DNA of 14,806 nucleotides from Pseudomonadota bacterium (GCA_022360105.1 JAKSDL010000417.1:1-14806), one strand, 5' to 3'. Shown: positions 1-8,064, numbered from the stretch's first letter. A program made the numbers and translations. Notes: generated by a model from the letters alone, not told the origin.

Positions 1-1279
1 ATTCTTCGGAAAGGGTCTCTGCCATGGTAAAAGCCTTGGAAAACCGAATAGAAAGCATGACCGATTGAACCAATATAAAAACAAACAATCCTATGGAAGA
101 AAGATTAATAGTATATAAAATCTGGTTTTCAGAAAGAACTTCATAAAATACCGATACACACAGAATAACGATACCGGCTGAAAACAAAATGGCGCCTTCC
201 TTTTTGTGGAGAATGGTTTTGGTTAACGCGTAAGGAATATACAAACCCAGCAGGGCCATCATCAGGTGATACAAAACGATGGCATGTGAGTGGATAATGA
301 CAGGTGTAACCAGGACAAACAGACAAAACAGGGCACTTACCCAAACCAGGAACACTCCTACTCGCTTTGAAAACTCAGGATAAAGTGATGAAACAAACAG
401 ATAGAATAGCGGGATACCCGAGTATAAAGACATATATTCCATTTTCTGAAATATCTCCCAGTGAAAGCTGGGAAATAACCAGATAATGAAACGTTCTCCG
501 ACTATTAGCGTCCGAACAGAAACCACAAGGCAGACCAGGGCGAAATAGATCGTGAATCGGTCGGATCGTCTTAAAAGAAACAAACCGAAGTGATAAAACG
601 ACATGATCAACAGACCACCAAACAGAAACAAATCAAATGCTACATTCGCCGTTCTTTTTTTTCTGATATCGGTTTCAGTTCCAAACTCAATTGGTAACCA
701 GACTCCTCCCTTTCTGTGACTGAAGTTTGATACCTGGAGAGTAAGATAGATATCTTCGGATTCCACTGAAAATGAAGATACACTGGGCAAAAATTGTGGT
801 TTAGATGTCTCCGGGCTTTTTCCGACAATTCCATTCTGCGCTACCAGACTATCATTAACCCACATCTTGTATGAAGTGGCCATTTCCGGAATTTTCAGAG
901 CAAACGCTTCCTTTGCGGGACTGGTGATAATATGAAGTCTGAAAGTAGCGTAACCACTACCCGGAAGTTCTCCACGCTTAGTTTCATACCCATCCCAGCG
1001 GCCTGGAACGGATAGTTGTCCAACAAAACCGGATGGTTCGGCCTCTTCGAAATCAGCCGGCGCATGTAACTCCTGCCAGTAAAATGACCATTGGCCGTTA
1101 AGAGAAACAATGCCATCTTTTTGAAAATTCCATTGTCGTAAGTCCAGGACACCGTGTTTCGCTATGGGACGTAATTTTGGAAGATCCTGTTGCTGACATG
1201 ATGCAAGCAAAATCAAACAAACCGGTAGGAACATTTGCGGAATCCAATTCCTGATGAAAATTCTTGAAGTCGGATTCAT
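1..1279 (-). CDS. 7TMR-DISM-type membrane receptor, N-terminal 426 residues (3' end beyond the window)
   Basis: The frame is open from an ATG at 1279-1277 to the left edge with no stop, so the protein continues outside the window. A Shine-Dalgarno-like AAAGGA lies about 6 nt upstream of the ATG. The N-terminus is a hydrophobic signal ending in a lipobox-like LLASC (Cys28). Residues about 45-205 look like an extracytoplasmic beta-sandwich (LSVPGRWDGY, then YATFRLHI and FALKIPEMATSYKMWVND). This resembles the sensor domain of 7TMR-DISM proteins and the sugar-binding fold of family 2 glycosidases. From about residue 213 to 420 there are multiple hydrophobic segments, consistent with the seven-helix 7TMR-DISM membrane domain. 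The output module (kinase, GGDEF, cyclase or DNA-binding) would follow and cannot be seen. The family is thought to sense carbohydrates or similar ligands; no ligand can be inferred here. Family assignment rests on topology and motif pattern. Confidence 0.8.
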   Translation of the reverse strand, partial: MNPTSRIFIRNWIPQMFLPVCLILLASCQQQDLPKLRPIAKHGVLDLRQWNFQKDGIVSLNGQWSFYWQELHAPADFEEAEPSGFVGQLSVPGRWDGYETKRGELPGSGYATFRLHIITSPAKEAFALKIPEMATSYKMWVNDSLVAQNGIVGKSPETSKPQFLPSVSSFSVESEDIYLTLQVSNFSHRKGGVWLPIEFGTETDIRKKRTANVAFDLFLFGGLLIMSFYHFGLFLLRRSDRFTIYFALVCLVVSVRTLIVGERFIIWLFPSFHWEIFQKMEYMSLYSGIPLFYLFVSSLYPEFSKRVGVFLVWVSALFCLFVLVTPVIIHSHAIVLYHLMMALLGLYIPYALTKTILHKKEGAILFSAGIVILCVSVFYEVLSENQILYTINLSSIGLFVFILVQSVMLSIRFSKAFTMAETLSEE

Positions 1280-1442
1280 AAAATTCCTTTTTTTATTTTG
1301 AAATCCACAGCCTTTTGGAACGAATAGTCTTTCAATTTAAAACATTTAGCATAAATAAGGGAAATTTTCCTCCTGCCTCCCTAAATTCTGTAATATCAGT
1401 AGATAACCCTATAGCAAGAGTTAATGGGTGATGCCAAATTGA

Positions 1443-1624
1443 GTCCCGTAGGAATCAATGTCATTTAGTTAAAAGAATCGGGACTGCATGTCATCCTGAA
1501 CCAATGCGAAGGGGTCTGTCAGAGTCCCCGAGAGGTTCTTTTTCAAAGCTGCGAGCCTCGCTTCTCGTGTTCAGAATGACATTTTGGTTAGTTTCCCTTA
1601 ACTAAATCACATTGCCGCAGGGAC
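1443..1624. repeat. Nested inverted-repeat element (MITE- or REP-like), about 180 bp
   Basis: Three sets of arms pair in order. The outermost is GTCCC at 1443-1447 with GGGAC at 1620-1624. The next is AATGTCATTTAGTTAA at 1457-1472 with its complement at 1598-1613 (15 of 16 match). The inner set is ATGTCATCCTGAAC at 1488-1501 with GTTCAGAATGACAT at 1569-1582 (13 of 14 match). The interior (1502-1568) has no ORF. The element could be a non-autonomous mobile element or an extragenic palindrome. Copy number in the genome is unknown. Confidence 0.7.
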
Positions 1625-1696
1625 GGCAGTTATTACCGGCAGAATTTGTGGGTAGTTAAACCTTAGGCTCCAGGTGTACCCATAGCTTATTAAAAA

Positions 1697-1724
1697 TTGA
1701 CAGCTTAGCTTTTTGGTTTAAAAA
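1697..1724 (+). promoter_or_regulatory. Candidate promoter for the 1732 gene
   Basis: TTGACA at 1697-1702, then 16 nt, then TAAAAA at 1719-1724 (4 of 6 to the sigma-70 -10 consensus). The predicted start of transcription falls at about 1731, next to the ATG at 1732, which itself has no ribosome binding site. Promoter consensus in this lineage is unknown. Confidence 0.4.
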
Positions 1725-1731
1725 TGGTTGT

Positions 1732-2034
1732 ATGGAAAAAAAATCGAAAAATAGAAAACTGAATTATCTGGATGAAGCAATCCTGTTCATGAAATCGCTT
1801 TTAAAGAGTGGTAAACGGGAAACTGCCAGGTCAATCAAGGGAGTTTTGCTGGAGGTTTGCCGTGAGGGGACTGAATACGACGACTTAAAACCACATGGAG
1901 AAGTTGAAAACATGTATCGCTTGCACATCCCTCCTTTTGACCCTGACGACGATTTTAACCAGGGATTCAGAGTGATTATGATCATCATGGAGAAGCATGT
2001 TTTAGCAACATCTATCGGTCCTGACTTCTCTTGA
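1732..2034 (+). CDS. Hypothetical protein, 100 aa
   Basis: I do not recognise this protein. It is soluble, with no signal peptide or membrane segment. The first half is basic and probably helical (KKSKNRKLNYLDEAILFMKSLLKSGKRETARSIKGVLLEVC). The second half is acidic with a PPFDPDDD stretch, then a hydrophobic strand (FRVIMIIMEKHVLATS). There is one in-frame ATG near the start and no Shine-Dalgarno sequence before it, but a TTGACA-N16-TAAAAA promoter candidate would start the transcript at the ATG. The gene stands alone: upstream is a repeat element and downstream is non-coding DNA. It could be a real small gene or the remnant of a transferred one. The regular amino-acid composition argues for coding. 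Confidence 0.5.
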   Translation: MEKKSKNRKLNYLDEAILFMKSLLKSGKRETARSIKGVLLEVCREGTEYDDLKPHGEVENMYRLHIPPFDPDDDFNQGFRVIMIIMEKHVLATSIGPDFS

Positions 2035-2242
2035 AGATAACGTTATTGCATTGTTTCGATCCAACCAAAACCTGGTCCTTCCCTATTTCTTTCCAATATT
2101 TAAATGCCTGAATCTGCGCACCATCTATTTTTTGACCGGTCTCCGAGTTTTTGATAGACAAGAGAACTATTGATATCCTGACATATCTCTCCCCTGGTTC
2201 CACAGGTAGAGCCTTTAAAGATTTTACAGGTTTAATTTGCAC
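2012..2242 (-). CDS. Doubtful 76-aa ORF, hypothetical
   Basis: This minus-strand ORF begins with GTG (2242-2240), has no ribosome binding site, and converges on the end of the 1732 gene with a 23-bp overlap. The peptide (for example GERYVRISIVLLSIKNSETG and AFKYWKEIGKDQVLVG) has a believable composition and does not lie opposite a recognised gene. No family is recognised. It may be a remnant of a longer gene or chance. Its start abuts a plus-strand TTGACA, which weakens the case. Confidence 0.22.
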   Translation of the reverse strand: MQIKPVKSLKALPVEPGERYVRISIVLLSIKNSETGQKIDGAQIQAFKYWKEIGKDQVLVGSKQCNNVIFKRSQDR

Positions 2243-2270
2243 TTGACATAAAGAGAACTATGTTTACTAT
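2243..2270 (+). promoter_or_regulatory. Candidate promoter for the DUF2147 gene
   Basis: TTGACA at 2243-2248, a 16-nt spacer, then TACTAT at 2265-2270. Transcription would begin near 2277, leaving a leader of about 100 nt before the ATG at 2379. The rest of the gene-free stretch 2035-2378 shows no other clear signal apart from AGAGAACTAT occurring twice (near 2162 and near 2252). Confidence 0.45.
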
Positions 2271-2378
2271 TGAAACACGTGTCTCATTTAAACGCACGGG
2301 TTCAAACCAAAGCAACCTAATTTTGTTTTAGTAGTGTCACAACCGGCAGTCGCGAATTTATGCAAATGGAGATAAATC

Positions 2379-2813
2379 ATGATTAAGCGAGTGATTTTCA
2401 TTGTTATTGGTTTTGTTTTGTTTTCATTGGTCACGACGTTAAGTGTTTATGCTTCATCAGCGGAAGATGCCCTGGGCCTTTGGTGGACGGCTTCCAAAGA
2501 TGCAAAAATCGAAATTTATAAAAAAGAAGACAAGTTTTATGGAAAGATTGTTTGGACCAATGATCCGGATGAGCTTGATATCAACAATCCTGACCCTGAA
2601 AAAAGGAGCAACAAACTCTGGGGCCTGGATATCATTTCAAATTTCAGCTGGGATGGCGATGAATGGGTAGACGGTGAAATTTATGATCCTTCAAGTGGTG
2701 AAACCTACAGTTGTATCATGTGGATGAAAGGTAAAAATGTGCTTTATGTGAAAGGTTATATCGGAATATCAATTTTAGGTCGAAAAGAGCGTTGGACACG
2801 GGTTAAAGGATAA
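2379..2813 (+). CDS. Secreted DUF2147 family protein
   Basis: This is a 144-residue protein with a clear Sec signal peptide (MIKRVIFIVIGFVLFSLVTT) and probable cleavage after Ala25 or Ala28. The mature part matches the DUF2147 pattern: GLWWT at 33-37, KIEIYKKEDKFYGKIVW at 43-59, a D-x-NNPDP-x-x-R segment at 67-76, GLDII, a GEIYDPSSGETYSC block at 99-112, then GYIG and RxxxWTR near the end. The fold is a small periplasmic or exported beta-rich domain whose biochemical role is not known. The start has a good GGAGAT ribosome binding site. The sulfatase gene follows after 39 bp in the same direction, so they may be co-transcribed, though a functional link is not established. Confidence 0.88.
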   Translation: MIKRVIFIVIGFVLFSLVTTLSVYASSAEDALGLWWTASKDAKIEIYKKEDKFYGKIVWTNDPDELDINNPDPEKRSNKLWGLDIISNFSWDGDEWVDGEIYDPSSGETYSCIMWMKGKNVLYVKGYIGISILGRKERWTRVKG

Positions 2814-2852
2814 TCACGCATACTAACTTTACCAGAGAACAGACATATTAAA

Positions 2853-4325
2853 ATGGATCAATCAAGTAGAAGGGATTTCCTGAAATTTATGGGAATGGGT
2901 GCTCTATCCATGTCTATTCCCGGATGTTCGTCTTTTTTGAGCAAAAGTAATTCCGGGCAAAGACCAAATTTTCTTTTCATTCTTGTGGATGATTTGGGTT
3001 GGCGGGATTTGGGATGCTACGGCAGTGACTTTTATGAAAGTCCGAATATAGATGCCTTGGCAAAAGATGGTGTAAAGTTTACCAATGCTTATGCAGCTTC
3101 ACCTGTGTGTTCTCCAACACGAGCAAGCATTTTAACCGGCAAGTACCCGGCACGCATGAATGTCACAGATTGGTTTACCAATCGAAATGAGAAAAAAATG
3201 CTGCCGGCCGACTATCTCAATTATCTGCCAAAAGAAGAACTTACTATTGCCGAAGCCTTGAAGGCATCAGGTTACAATACGTTTTACGCAGGGAAATGGC
3301 ATCTTGGATCAGAAGCGTATTATCCTGAAAACAACGGTTTTGAGATCAATAAAGGTGGATATAAAGCCGGCCATCCGAAAAAAGGCTATTTTTCTCCTTA
3401 TGGAAATCCAAAACTGACGGATGGATCGCCAGGCGAATACCTGACAGATCGCCTTGGTGATGAGACAATCAGCTTCCTTGAGCAACAGGGGAACGATCCC
3501 TTTTTGCTCTATCTTTCCTTTTATTCGGTCCACACGCCTCTCATGGCCAAGAAAGAAGATGTTCAATATTTCAAACAGAAGGCGAAAAAGATGGGGCTCT
3601 CCCAGGCTTATGATAAAAATCATAGGGTATTGGAAGAGACGGACGATGATATTATTGTCGAACGATACAAGCAGTCAAACCCCGTTTACGCCGCGATGAT
3701 TAAATCTGTGGATGACAATGTGGGCAGGGTTTTGGGTAAGCTGAAAGCACTAAACCTGGATCAAAACACGATCGTCATTTTAATGTCGGACAACGGAGGA
3801 TTAAGCATTACAGAGGGAACCCCAACCAGCAATGCTCCTTTAAAAGCAGGCAAGGGATGGCTTTATGAGGGGGGAATCAGGGAGCCTATGTTGATCCGAT
3901 GGCCGGGTGTCACCACTCCCGGTTCTGTCTGCAATGAACCTGTTACATCCACAGATTTTTACCCCACTATGCTGGAAATGGCAGGGCTTTCTGCAATGCC
4001 TGACCAACACAGAGATGGAAAAAGCCTGGTGCCACTCTTAAAAGGAGATACAACTTTTAAGCGAGGCGCCATATACTGGCATTACCCTCACTATAGCAAC
4101 CAGAAAGGCAAACCGGCGGCCGCTGTCCGATTGGGTAATTTTAAACTGATCGAATACTTCGAAGACAATAATGTTGAACTCTTTGATCTGGCAACTGATA
4201 TTGGAGAGGCTACAGATTTGTCAGAAAAAATGCCTGGTAAAACAAACGAGCTAAGATCAATGCTGCACCGGTGGTACAAAGAGGTTGATGCTAAAATGAT
4301 GCGGCCCAATCCGGAATGGTTATAG
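2853..4325 (+). CDS. Tat-exported type I sulfatase (formylglycine-dependent, Cys-type)
   Basis: This is a 490-residue sulfatase that hydrolyses a sulfate ester in the periplasm or at the outer surface. The N-terminus has a twin-arginine signal (SRRDFLK, Arg6-Arg7) followed by IPGC at 22-25, so it may be a lipoprotein anchored at Cys25. Family motifs occur in order: metal-binding Asp46-Asp47 in VDDLGW; the active-site signature CSPTRASILTG with Cys86 as the residue to be oxidised to formylglycine; GKWHLG (Lys148, His150); SFYSVHTPL; SDNGG with Asp313-Asn314; and GWLYEGGIREP. Length and motif order are normal for bacterial arylsulfatases, often active on sulfated polysaccharides or glycosaminoglycans. 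The exact substrate cannot be read from sequence. No strong ribosome binding site is visible before the ATG. The next gene encodes the maturase that would activate Cys86. Confidence 0.95.
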   Translation: MDQSSRRDFLKFMGMGALSMSIPGCSSFLSKSNSGQRPNFLFILVDDLGWRDLGCYGSDFYESPNIDALAKDGVKFTNAYAASPVCSPTRASILTGKYPARMNVTDWFTNRNEKKMLPADYLNYLPKEELTIAEALKASGYNTFYAGKWHLGSEAYYPENNGFEINKGGYKAGHPKKGYFSPYGNPKLTDGSPGEYLTDRLGDETISFLEQQGNDPFLLYLSFYSVHTPLMAKKEDVQYFKQKAKKMGLSQAYDKNHRVLEETDDDIIVERYKQSNPVYAAMIKSVDDNVGRVLGKLKALNLDQNTIVILMSDNGGLSITEGTPTSNAPLKAGKGWLYEGGIREPMLIRWPGVTTPGSVCNEPVTSTDFYPTMLEMAGLSAMPDQHRDGKSLVPLLKGDTTFKRGAIYWHYPHYSNQKGKPAAAVRLGNFKLIEYFEDNNVELFDLATDIGEATDLSEKMPGKTNELRSMLHRWYKEVDAKMMRPNPEWL

Positions 4326-4393
4326 CAGAGAAAATGAATTGCCAAGGCAGTTGGCATGCTCAAACCTGACCAAATATAACTGCGAATGTATCA

Positions 4394-5608
4394 ATGGAAA
4401 GACCGTTTTCACTGCTGATAAAGCCTGTCTCTGCGGATTGCAACCTCAATTGTCAATATTGTTTCTACCTGGAAAAGCAAAGAATTTACCCACAAAGCCG
4501 CAGACACAGGATGTCCGAGCAAGTTCTGGAAAGACTGGTCCAAAGCTATATGTCCACTTCGCAACCCCTCTACTCATTTACCTGGCAGGGCGGTGAGCCT
4601 ACATTGGCAGGTACACCTTTCTTTGAGCGTGTCATATCGTTGCAGCAGAAATATGGTGGAGACGGGGCAGTCGTTGGCAACGGATTACAGACCAATGCTA
4701 CCTTGATCGACGAAGAGATGGCACGCTTGTTTGCCCAATACAATTTTCTGGTTGGTTGCAGTCTGGATGGTCCACCAGCCCTGCACGACCGTTTTCGCAA
4801 GACTATTGACAACAAATCCACCCATGCTCGTGTTATTCAGGGAATTGAATTACTGGAAAAACACCATGTTGAATGCAACATTCTGATTTTGGTCAGTAAG
4901 GCAAATGTGAATGCGGCGAAACAGGTTTATCAATACCTGGTTAACCGGGGGCATAACTATCATCAATACATTCCCTGTGTAGAAATCAACCAAAAAGGTG
5001 AGCCGGAACCATATGCTATCAATGGAGAAGAATGGGGAAAATTTTTATCTGAGCTGTTCCATGCCTGGTATCCCCAGGATGTTCGCAAAGTTTCAGTTCG
5101 TTTGTTTGATGCCATAGTGGAGAAGAAAGTCACCGGTAGATCAACCATGTGTACCATGGATGAAAACTGCTGTCAGTATTTTGTGGTTGAGTACAACGGT
5201 GATGTGTATCCCTGTGATTTTTATGTGGATCACTCCAACAAACTGGGGAATGTATTAACTGACAGCTGGCGCGATCTGGGAAAGAAAGCCGGTTATCGGC
5301 AATTCGGATTAGAGAAGAAAAACGTTCATGGCGAATGCACCGGTTGTGAATTTATATCCTTATGCCAGGGAGATTGTCCAAAGCACCGAGCTGCCAATCT
5401 AAGTGTTTTATGCGAAGGCTGGAAGAAATTTTATCATCAAACAAATTCTGTTTTTGAAGAGCTTGCCGGGAAGTTCAATCCAACGCCTTCAGAAGCAGTA
5501 AAAAATTCAGTTCAGGAAATTTCCCGGAAGCATCAACGATTGGGACGTAATGATCCCTGCCTGTGTGGGAGCGGCTTGAAGTATAAAAAATGCTGTGCTA
5601 AAAAGTAA
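4394..5608 (+). CDS. Anaerobic sulfatase-maturating enzyme (radical SAM/SPASM) with C-terminal SEC-C motif
   Basis: This 404-residue radical-SAM enzyme oxidises the active-site Cys (or Ser) of sulfatases to formylglycine without oxygen. The SAM-binding 4Fe-4S motif is CNLNCQYC (Cys16, Cys20, Cys23), followed by WQGGEPTLAG and CSLDGPPALHD. The SPASM region has CTMDENC, then YPCDFYV with Asp275 in the place of the catalytic base known in this family, then CTGCEFISLCQGDCPKHR and LCEGW, which supply ligands for two auxiliary clusters. The last 20 residues are a SEC-C zinc motif (RNDPCLCGSG, then YKKCC; Cys389, 391, 400, 401), an extra module absent from the minimal enzyme. The start is the only in-frame ATG after a stop at 4367-4369 and lacks a clear ribosome binding site. 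The gene lies 68 bp after the sulfatase, its evident substrate. Confidence 0.95.
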   Translation: MERPFSLLIKPVSADCNLNCQYCFYLEKQRIYPQSRRHRMSEQVLERLVQSYMSTSQPLYSFTWQGGEPTLAGTPFFERVISLQQKYGGDGAVVGNGLQTNATLIDEEMARLFAQYNFLVGCSLDGPPALHDRFRKTIDNKSTHARVIQGIELLEKHHVECNILILVSKANVNAAKQVYQYLVNRGHNYHQYIPCVEINQKGEPEPYAINGEEWGKFLSELFHAWYPQDVRKVSVRLFDAIVEKKVTGRSTMCTMDENCCQYFVVEYNGDVYPCDFYVDHSNKLGNVLTDSWRDLGKKAGYRQFGLEKKNVHGECTGCEFISLCQGDCPKHRAANLSVLCEGWKKFYHQTNSVFEELAGKFNPTPSEAVKNSVQEISRKHQRLGRNDPCLCGSGLKYKKCCAKK

Positions 5609-6003
5609 ACCTATCCCCAAGTCTCATTTTCAGCCAGGGTGATTACAGGACAATCCGGCTTCTTTTAAGACCCAGGAAGAAATCCAGCCCGGCTGTATCA
5701 ATAGGTGTGACTTACGCTCTAATTTTGATCGATACAAAGATACCTGGTTTCCCCTTGATCACCGGAAAAAAACGGACCGATCCCTGCAGATTTGTAGCGC
5801 AAACCCAAGTCCAGGGCCTGTCAAACCGGCTGTGCCCGATACCTTGTTAATTAAAAGGACAGAATACAATTTTATGTTCCGTTCTAATTTCGATATAACG
5901 CTACTAAGCTTTGATAATAAAAGCGGATTGGAAGGACAAAGCTGCTTCAAAATAATAATAGTTACATTCGATTTTTTGACTTCAAGTAGAATCAGGAGAT
6001 GAT
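5609..6003. other. Intergenic region upstream of the histidine kinase
   Basis: There is no supportable gene and no terminator with a T-run after the maturase. A weak promoter candidate, TTGTTA at 5844-5849 with TACAAT at 5865-5870, has a short 15-nt spacer. The region ends with AGGAG at 5994-5998, which sets the GTG start of the kinase. A short palindrome CAGCCCGGCTG occurs near 5685-5695. Confidence 0.5.
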
Positions 6004-8064
6004 GTGAATTATAGGTTCATAATGAAACGGTTCTCAACAGAATTGTTACAATCGGTGTTAATATGCTGGATGTTGCTGGCTGTTTCCATTGTTTTCTCAA
6101 CAGCTAACGGCCAGAGTATGACAGCGTCGATGGCAAAACCTGTTGGCGAGTCGTTTGTTGCTGCCGGTTTAATTATCCTGGTTGCCATGCTGTCATTTAT
6201 TTCGGTTTGGTTGTTGGTGATAGTGAAAAGGCAGGGCAGGGAACTAAAAGCTGCTGTTGATACTATCCGTCAGCTTAACCAGAGCTTGAGTAACCAGATC
6301 GTTGAAAGAAAGAACGAAGAGACAGCTCATAAAAGAAGGGAATCCTATATCAGTACAATCCTGGATAGCCTGCCGTTGGAGTGCTGGGCCATGGATACAG
6401 AGAACAATTATACTATCCAAAACGCGGCGAGTCGCAAAGCAGTGGGAAACGTTGTTGATCTCCATATCAGCGGCTTGGGAGTATCCGAGGATTTGGTAAA
6501 CAAGTGGACTGAAAATAATAACAAGGTATTTGCAGGTGAGACTGTTAGTACCGAATACGATCTTGATGTTAACGGCAATATACGTCACTACGAAAACATG
6601 GTAGTGCCTGTAAGGATGGAAGGTAAAATCATAGGATTGGTAGGAAATGCAATTGATATAACTGTCAAGAAGCGTGCAGCAGAAGAGTTGCAACAAAGGG
6701 AGCTCTTGATTTCAACGCTGTATAGCATCTCAAACGCGATCCATACCGCCGATAATCTGGAACAGCTTTATACTTTAATCAAAACATCAATAAGCAAATT
6801 GTTTGATGTACCGAACTTTTCCCTTGCCTTGTATGACGAAAAAACGGATGTTCTGGATTTCAAGTTTTCAAGTGATGACTTTATTAGGAATATCTCTCCT
6901 GTGAAAAATGCCAGTCAATCGCCCTCCCTAACTCATGAAGTTATTAAAAGAGGAGAAATCCTTTTACTTGACGAAGCAGAGCAAAAGGAACTTGTTGGTA
7001 AACGCGGTCATAAAGAACCTTTGGGATTCTGGTCAAAAACCTTGTTAGGGATTCCCTTAAAAAGCAAGGATGAAACCCTGGGCGCCTTGGTATTGAACAA
7101 CTATGAGTCCAAAGACGAATATAATCAAAATCATATCGATATGCTGGTATCAGTGGCGGATCAAATCACTTTGGCAATCCAACGTAAACGGGCGGAAAGC
7201 GAACTGGAAATCGCCCAAAAACAACTCGTGCAAAAAGCCCACAAAGCCGGTATGGCGGATATTGCCAATTATACCATGCATGTTATCGGCAATATCTTGA
7301 ACAGCCTTAAAACCTCAATTGATCTATTAACCGAGCTTCACAGCAATTCTGCAGTGAATTCCTTAATTGAAGCCAATACTGTCCTAAAAGAAAACCTGGA
7401 TTCACTCGAAGAATTCATGATGAATGATGCCCGGGCAAAAAAGCTGATCGAATACTACCTGATTTTGGGCGATTCGTTTAAAACAGATCACACGTCAACT
7501 CAAAAGCACTTGAAACAGCTTAGGGAAAAAGCCGATTCTATCACCAGGGTTGTAAAGACTCAGCACCAGAGCTTTTCCGGTGCTGTAGATATTAATATGG
7601 AACAGGACCCGAAATCCATCCTGGATGAGATATCCACTCTTCGCAAAGAAGACCTGGATTCAGGGGGAATCAAAGTGTCTAAACATTACACCCGGGTCCC
7701 AAAAGTTGTGGCTCAACGCACCAAATTGCTTTATGCCATCGATCTGATTACTGAAAATGCCATTGAATCGCTTGAACAAACAGATGAAGGAAATAGAAAT
7801 ATAGCTTTCTTTTTAGAAGGAAATGAAGAGTGTGTGCAGATTGTCATAACTGACACCGGTGAAGGAATTGAAGCAGAAAATCTGACCAAAATTTTTGCTC
7901 ACGGCTATTCCTCCAGAACGGACAAAAATGGATTTGGGCTACACACCTGCGCCAGCTTCATTGAAGAAATGAAGGGCAAAATCTGGGCGGAAAGCGATGG
8001 TGTTGGCAAAGGAACTTCGATCATCATAAGCCTCCCCGCTGTGACCGGTAATGAGACAATCTAG
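6004..8064 (+). CDS. Membrane sensor histidine kinase with PAS and GAF domains
   Basis: This is a 686-residue sensor kinase. Two membrane helices (about 13-33 and 51-74) enclose only a short periplasmic loop, so sensing is probably cytoplasmic or within the membrane. A coiled coil (about 77-112) leads to a PAS domain (about 113-225, ISTILDSLPLECWAMD to VGNAIDITVKKRA) and a GAF domain (about 233-395). The dimerisation region carries His426 in TMHVIGNILNSLKTS, which fits the kinase subgroup with an LHNVGNxLNS phosphoacceptor motif, but Val replaces the usual Asn after His. The ATPase domain has an N box (ITENAIESL, Asn585), DTGEGI (Asp617), KIFAHGYSSR and NGFGLH (643-647), and is intact. AGGAG five bases upstream supports the GTG start over the ATG at 6022. 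No response regulator is adjacent, so it is an orphan kinase with an unknown partner. Confidence 0.92.
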   Translation: MNYRFIMKRFSTELLQSVLICWMLLAVSIVFSTANGQSMTASMAKPVGESFVAAGLIILVAMLSFISVWLLVIVKRQGRELKAAVDTIRQLNQSLSNQIVERKNEETAHKRRESYISTILDSLPLECWAMDTENNYTIQNAASRKAVGNVVDLHISGLGVSEDLVNKWTENNNKVFAGETVSTEYDLDVNGNIRHYENMVVPVRMEGKIIGLVGNAIDITVKKRAAEELQQRELLISTLYSISNAIHTADNLEQLYTLIKTSISKLFDVPNFSLALYDEKTDVLDFKFSSDDFIRNISPVKNASQSPSLTHEVIKRGEILLLDEAEQKELVGKRGHKEPLGFWSKTLLGIPLKSKDETLGALVLNNYESKDEYNQNHIDMLVSVADQITLAIQRKRAESELEIAQKQLVQKAHKAGMADIANYTMHVIGNILNSLKTSIDLLTELHSNSAVNSLIEANTVLKENLDSLEEFMMNDARAKKLIEYYLILGDSFKTDHTSTQKHLKQLREKADSITRVVKTQHQSFSGAVDINMEQDPKSILDEISTLRKEDLDSGGIKVSKHYTRVPKVVAQRTKLLYAIDLITENAIESLEQTDEGNRNIAFFLEGNEECVQIVITDTGEGIEAENLTKIFAHGYSSRTDKNGFGLHTCASFIEEMKGKIWAESDGVGKGTSIIISLPAVTGNETI

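Larger units (their letters stand above)
1280..1731. other. Intergenic region with inverted-repeat element
   Basis: No convincing ORF is present. The left part (1280-1442) is AT-rich leader DNA for the minus-strand receptor gene and contains its ribosome binding site. The middle holds the nested inverted-repeat element described separately. The right part (1625-1731) holds a promoter candidate for the small plus-strand gene. Confidence 0.7.

Noticed and set aside
1443..1703. CRISPR array
   Set aside because: The repeats are inverted arms, not regularly spaced direct repeats, and no cas genes are present.
5759..5950. 63-codon minus-strand ORF upstream of the kinase
   Set aside because: No ribosome binding site, no recognisable family, and it lies in the kinase leader region.
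5874..6002. Short plus-strand ORF (42 codons) ending just before the kinase GTG
   Set aside because: No ribosome binding site and unremarkable composition; its end next to the kinase start is probably chance.
6244..6696. 150-codon minus-strand ORF
   Set aside because: Antisense shadow of the histidine kinase PAS region.
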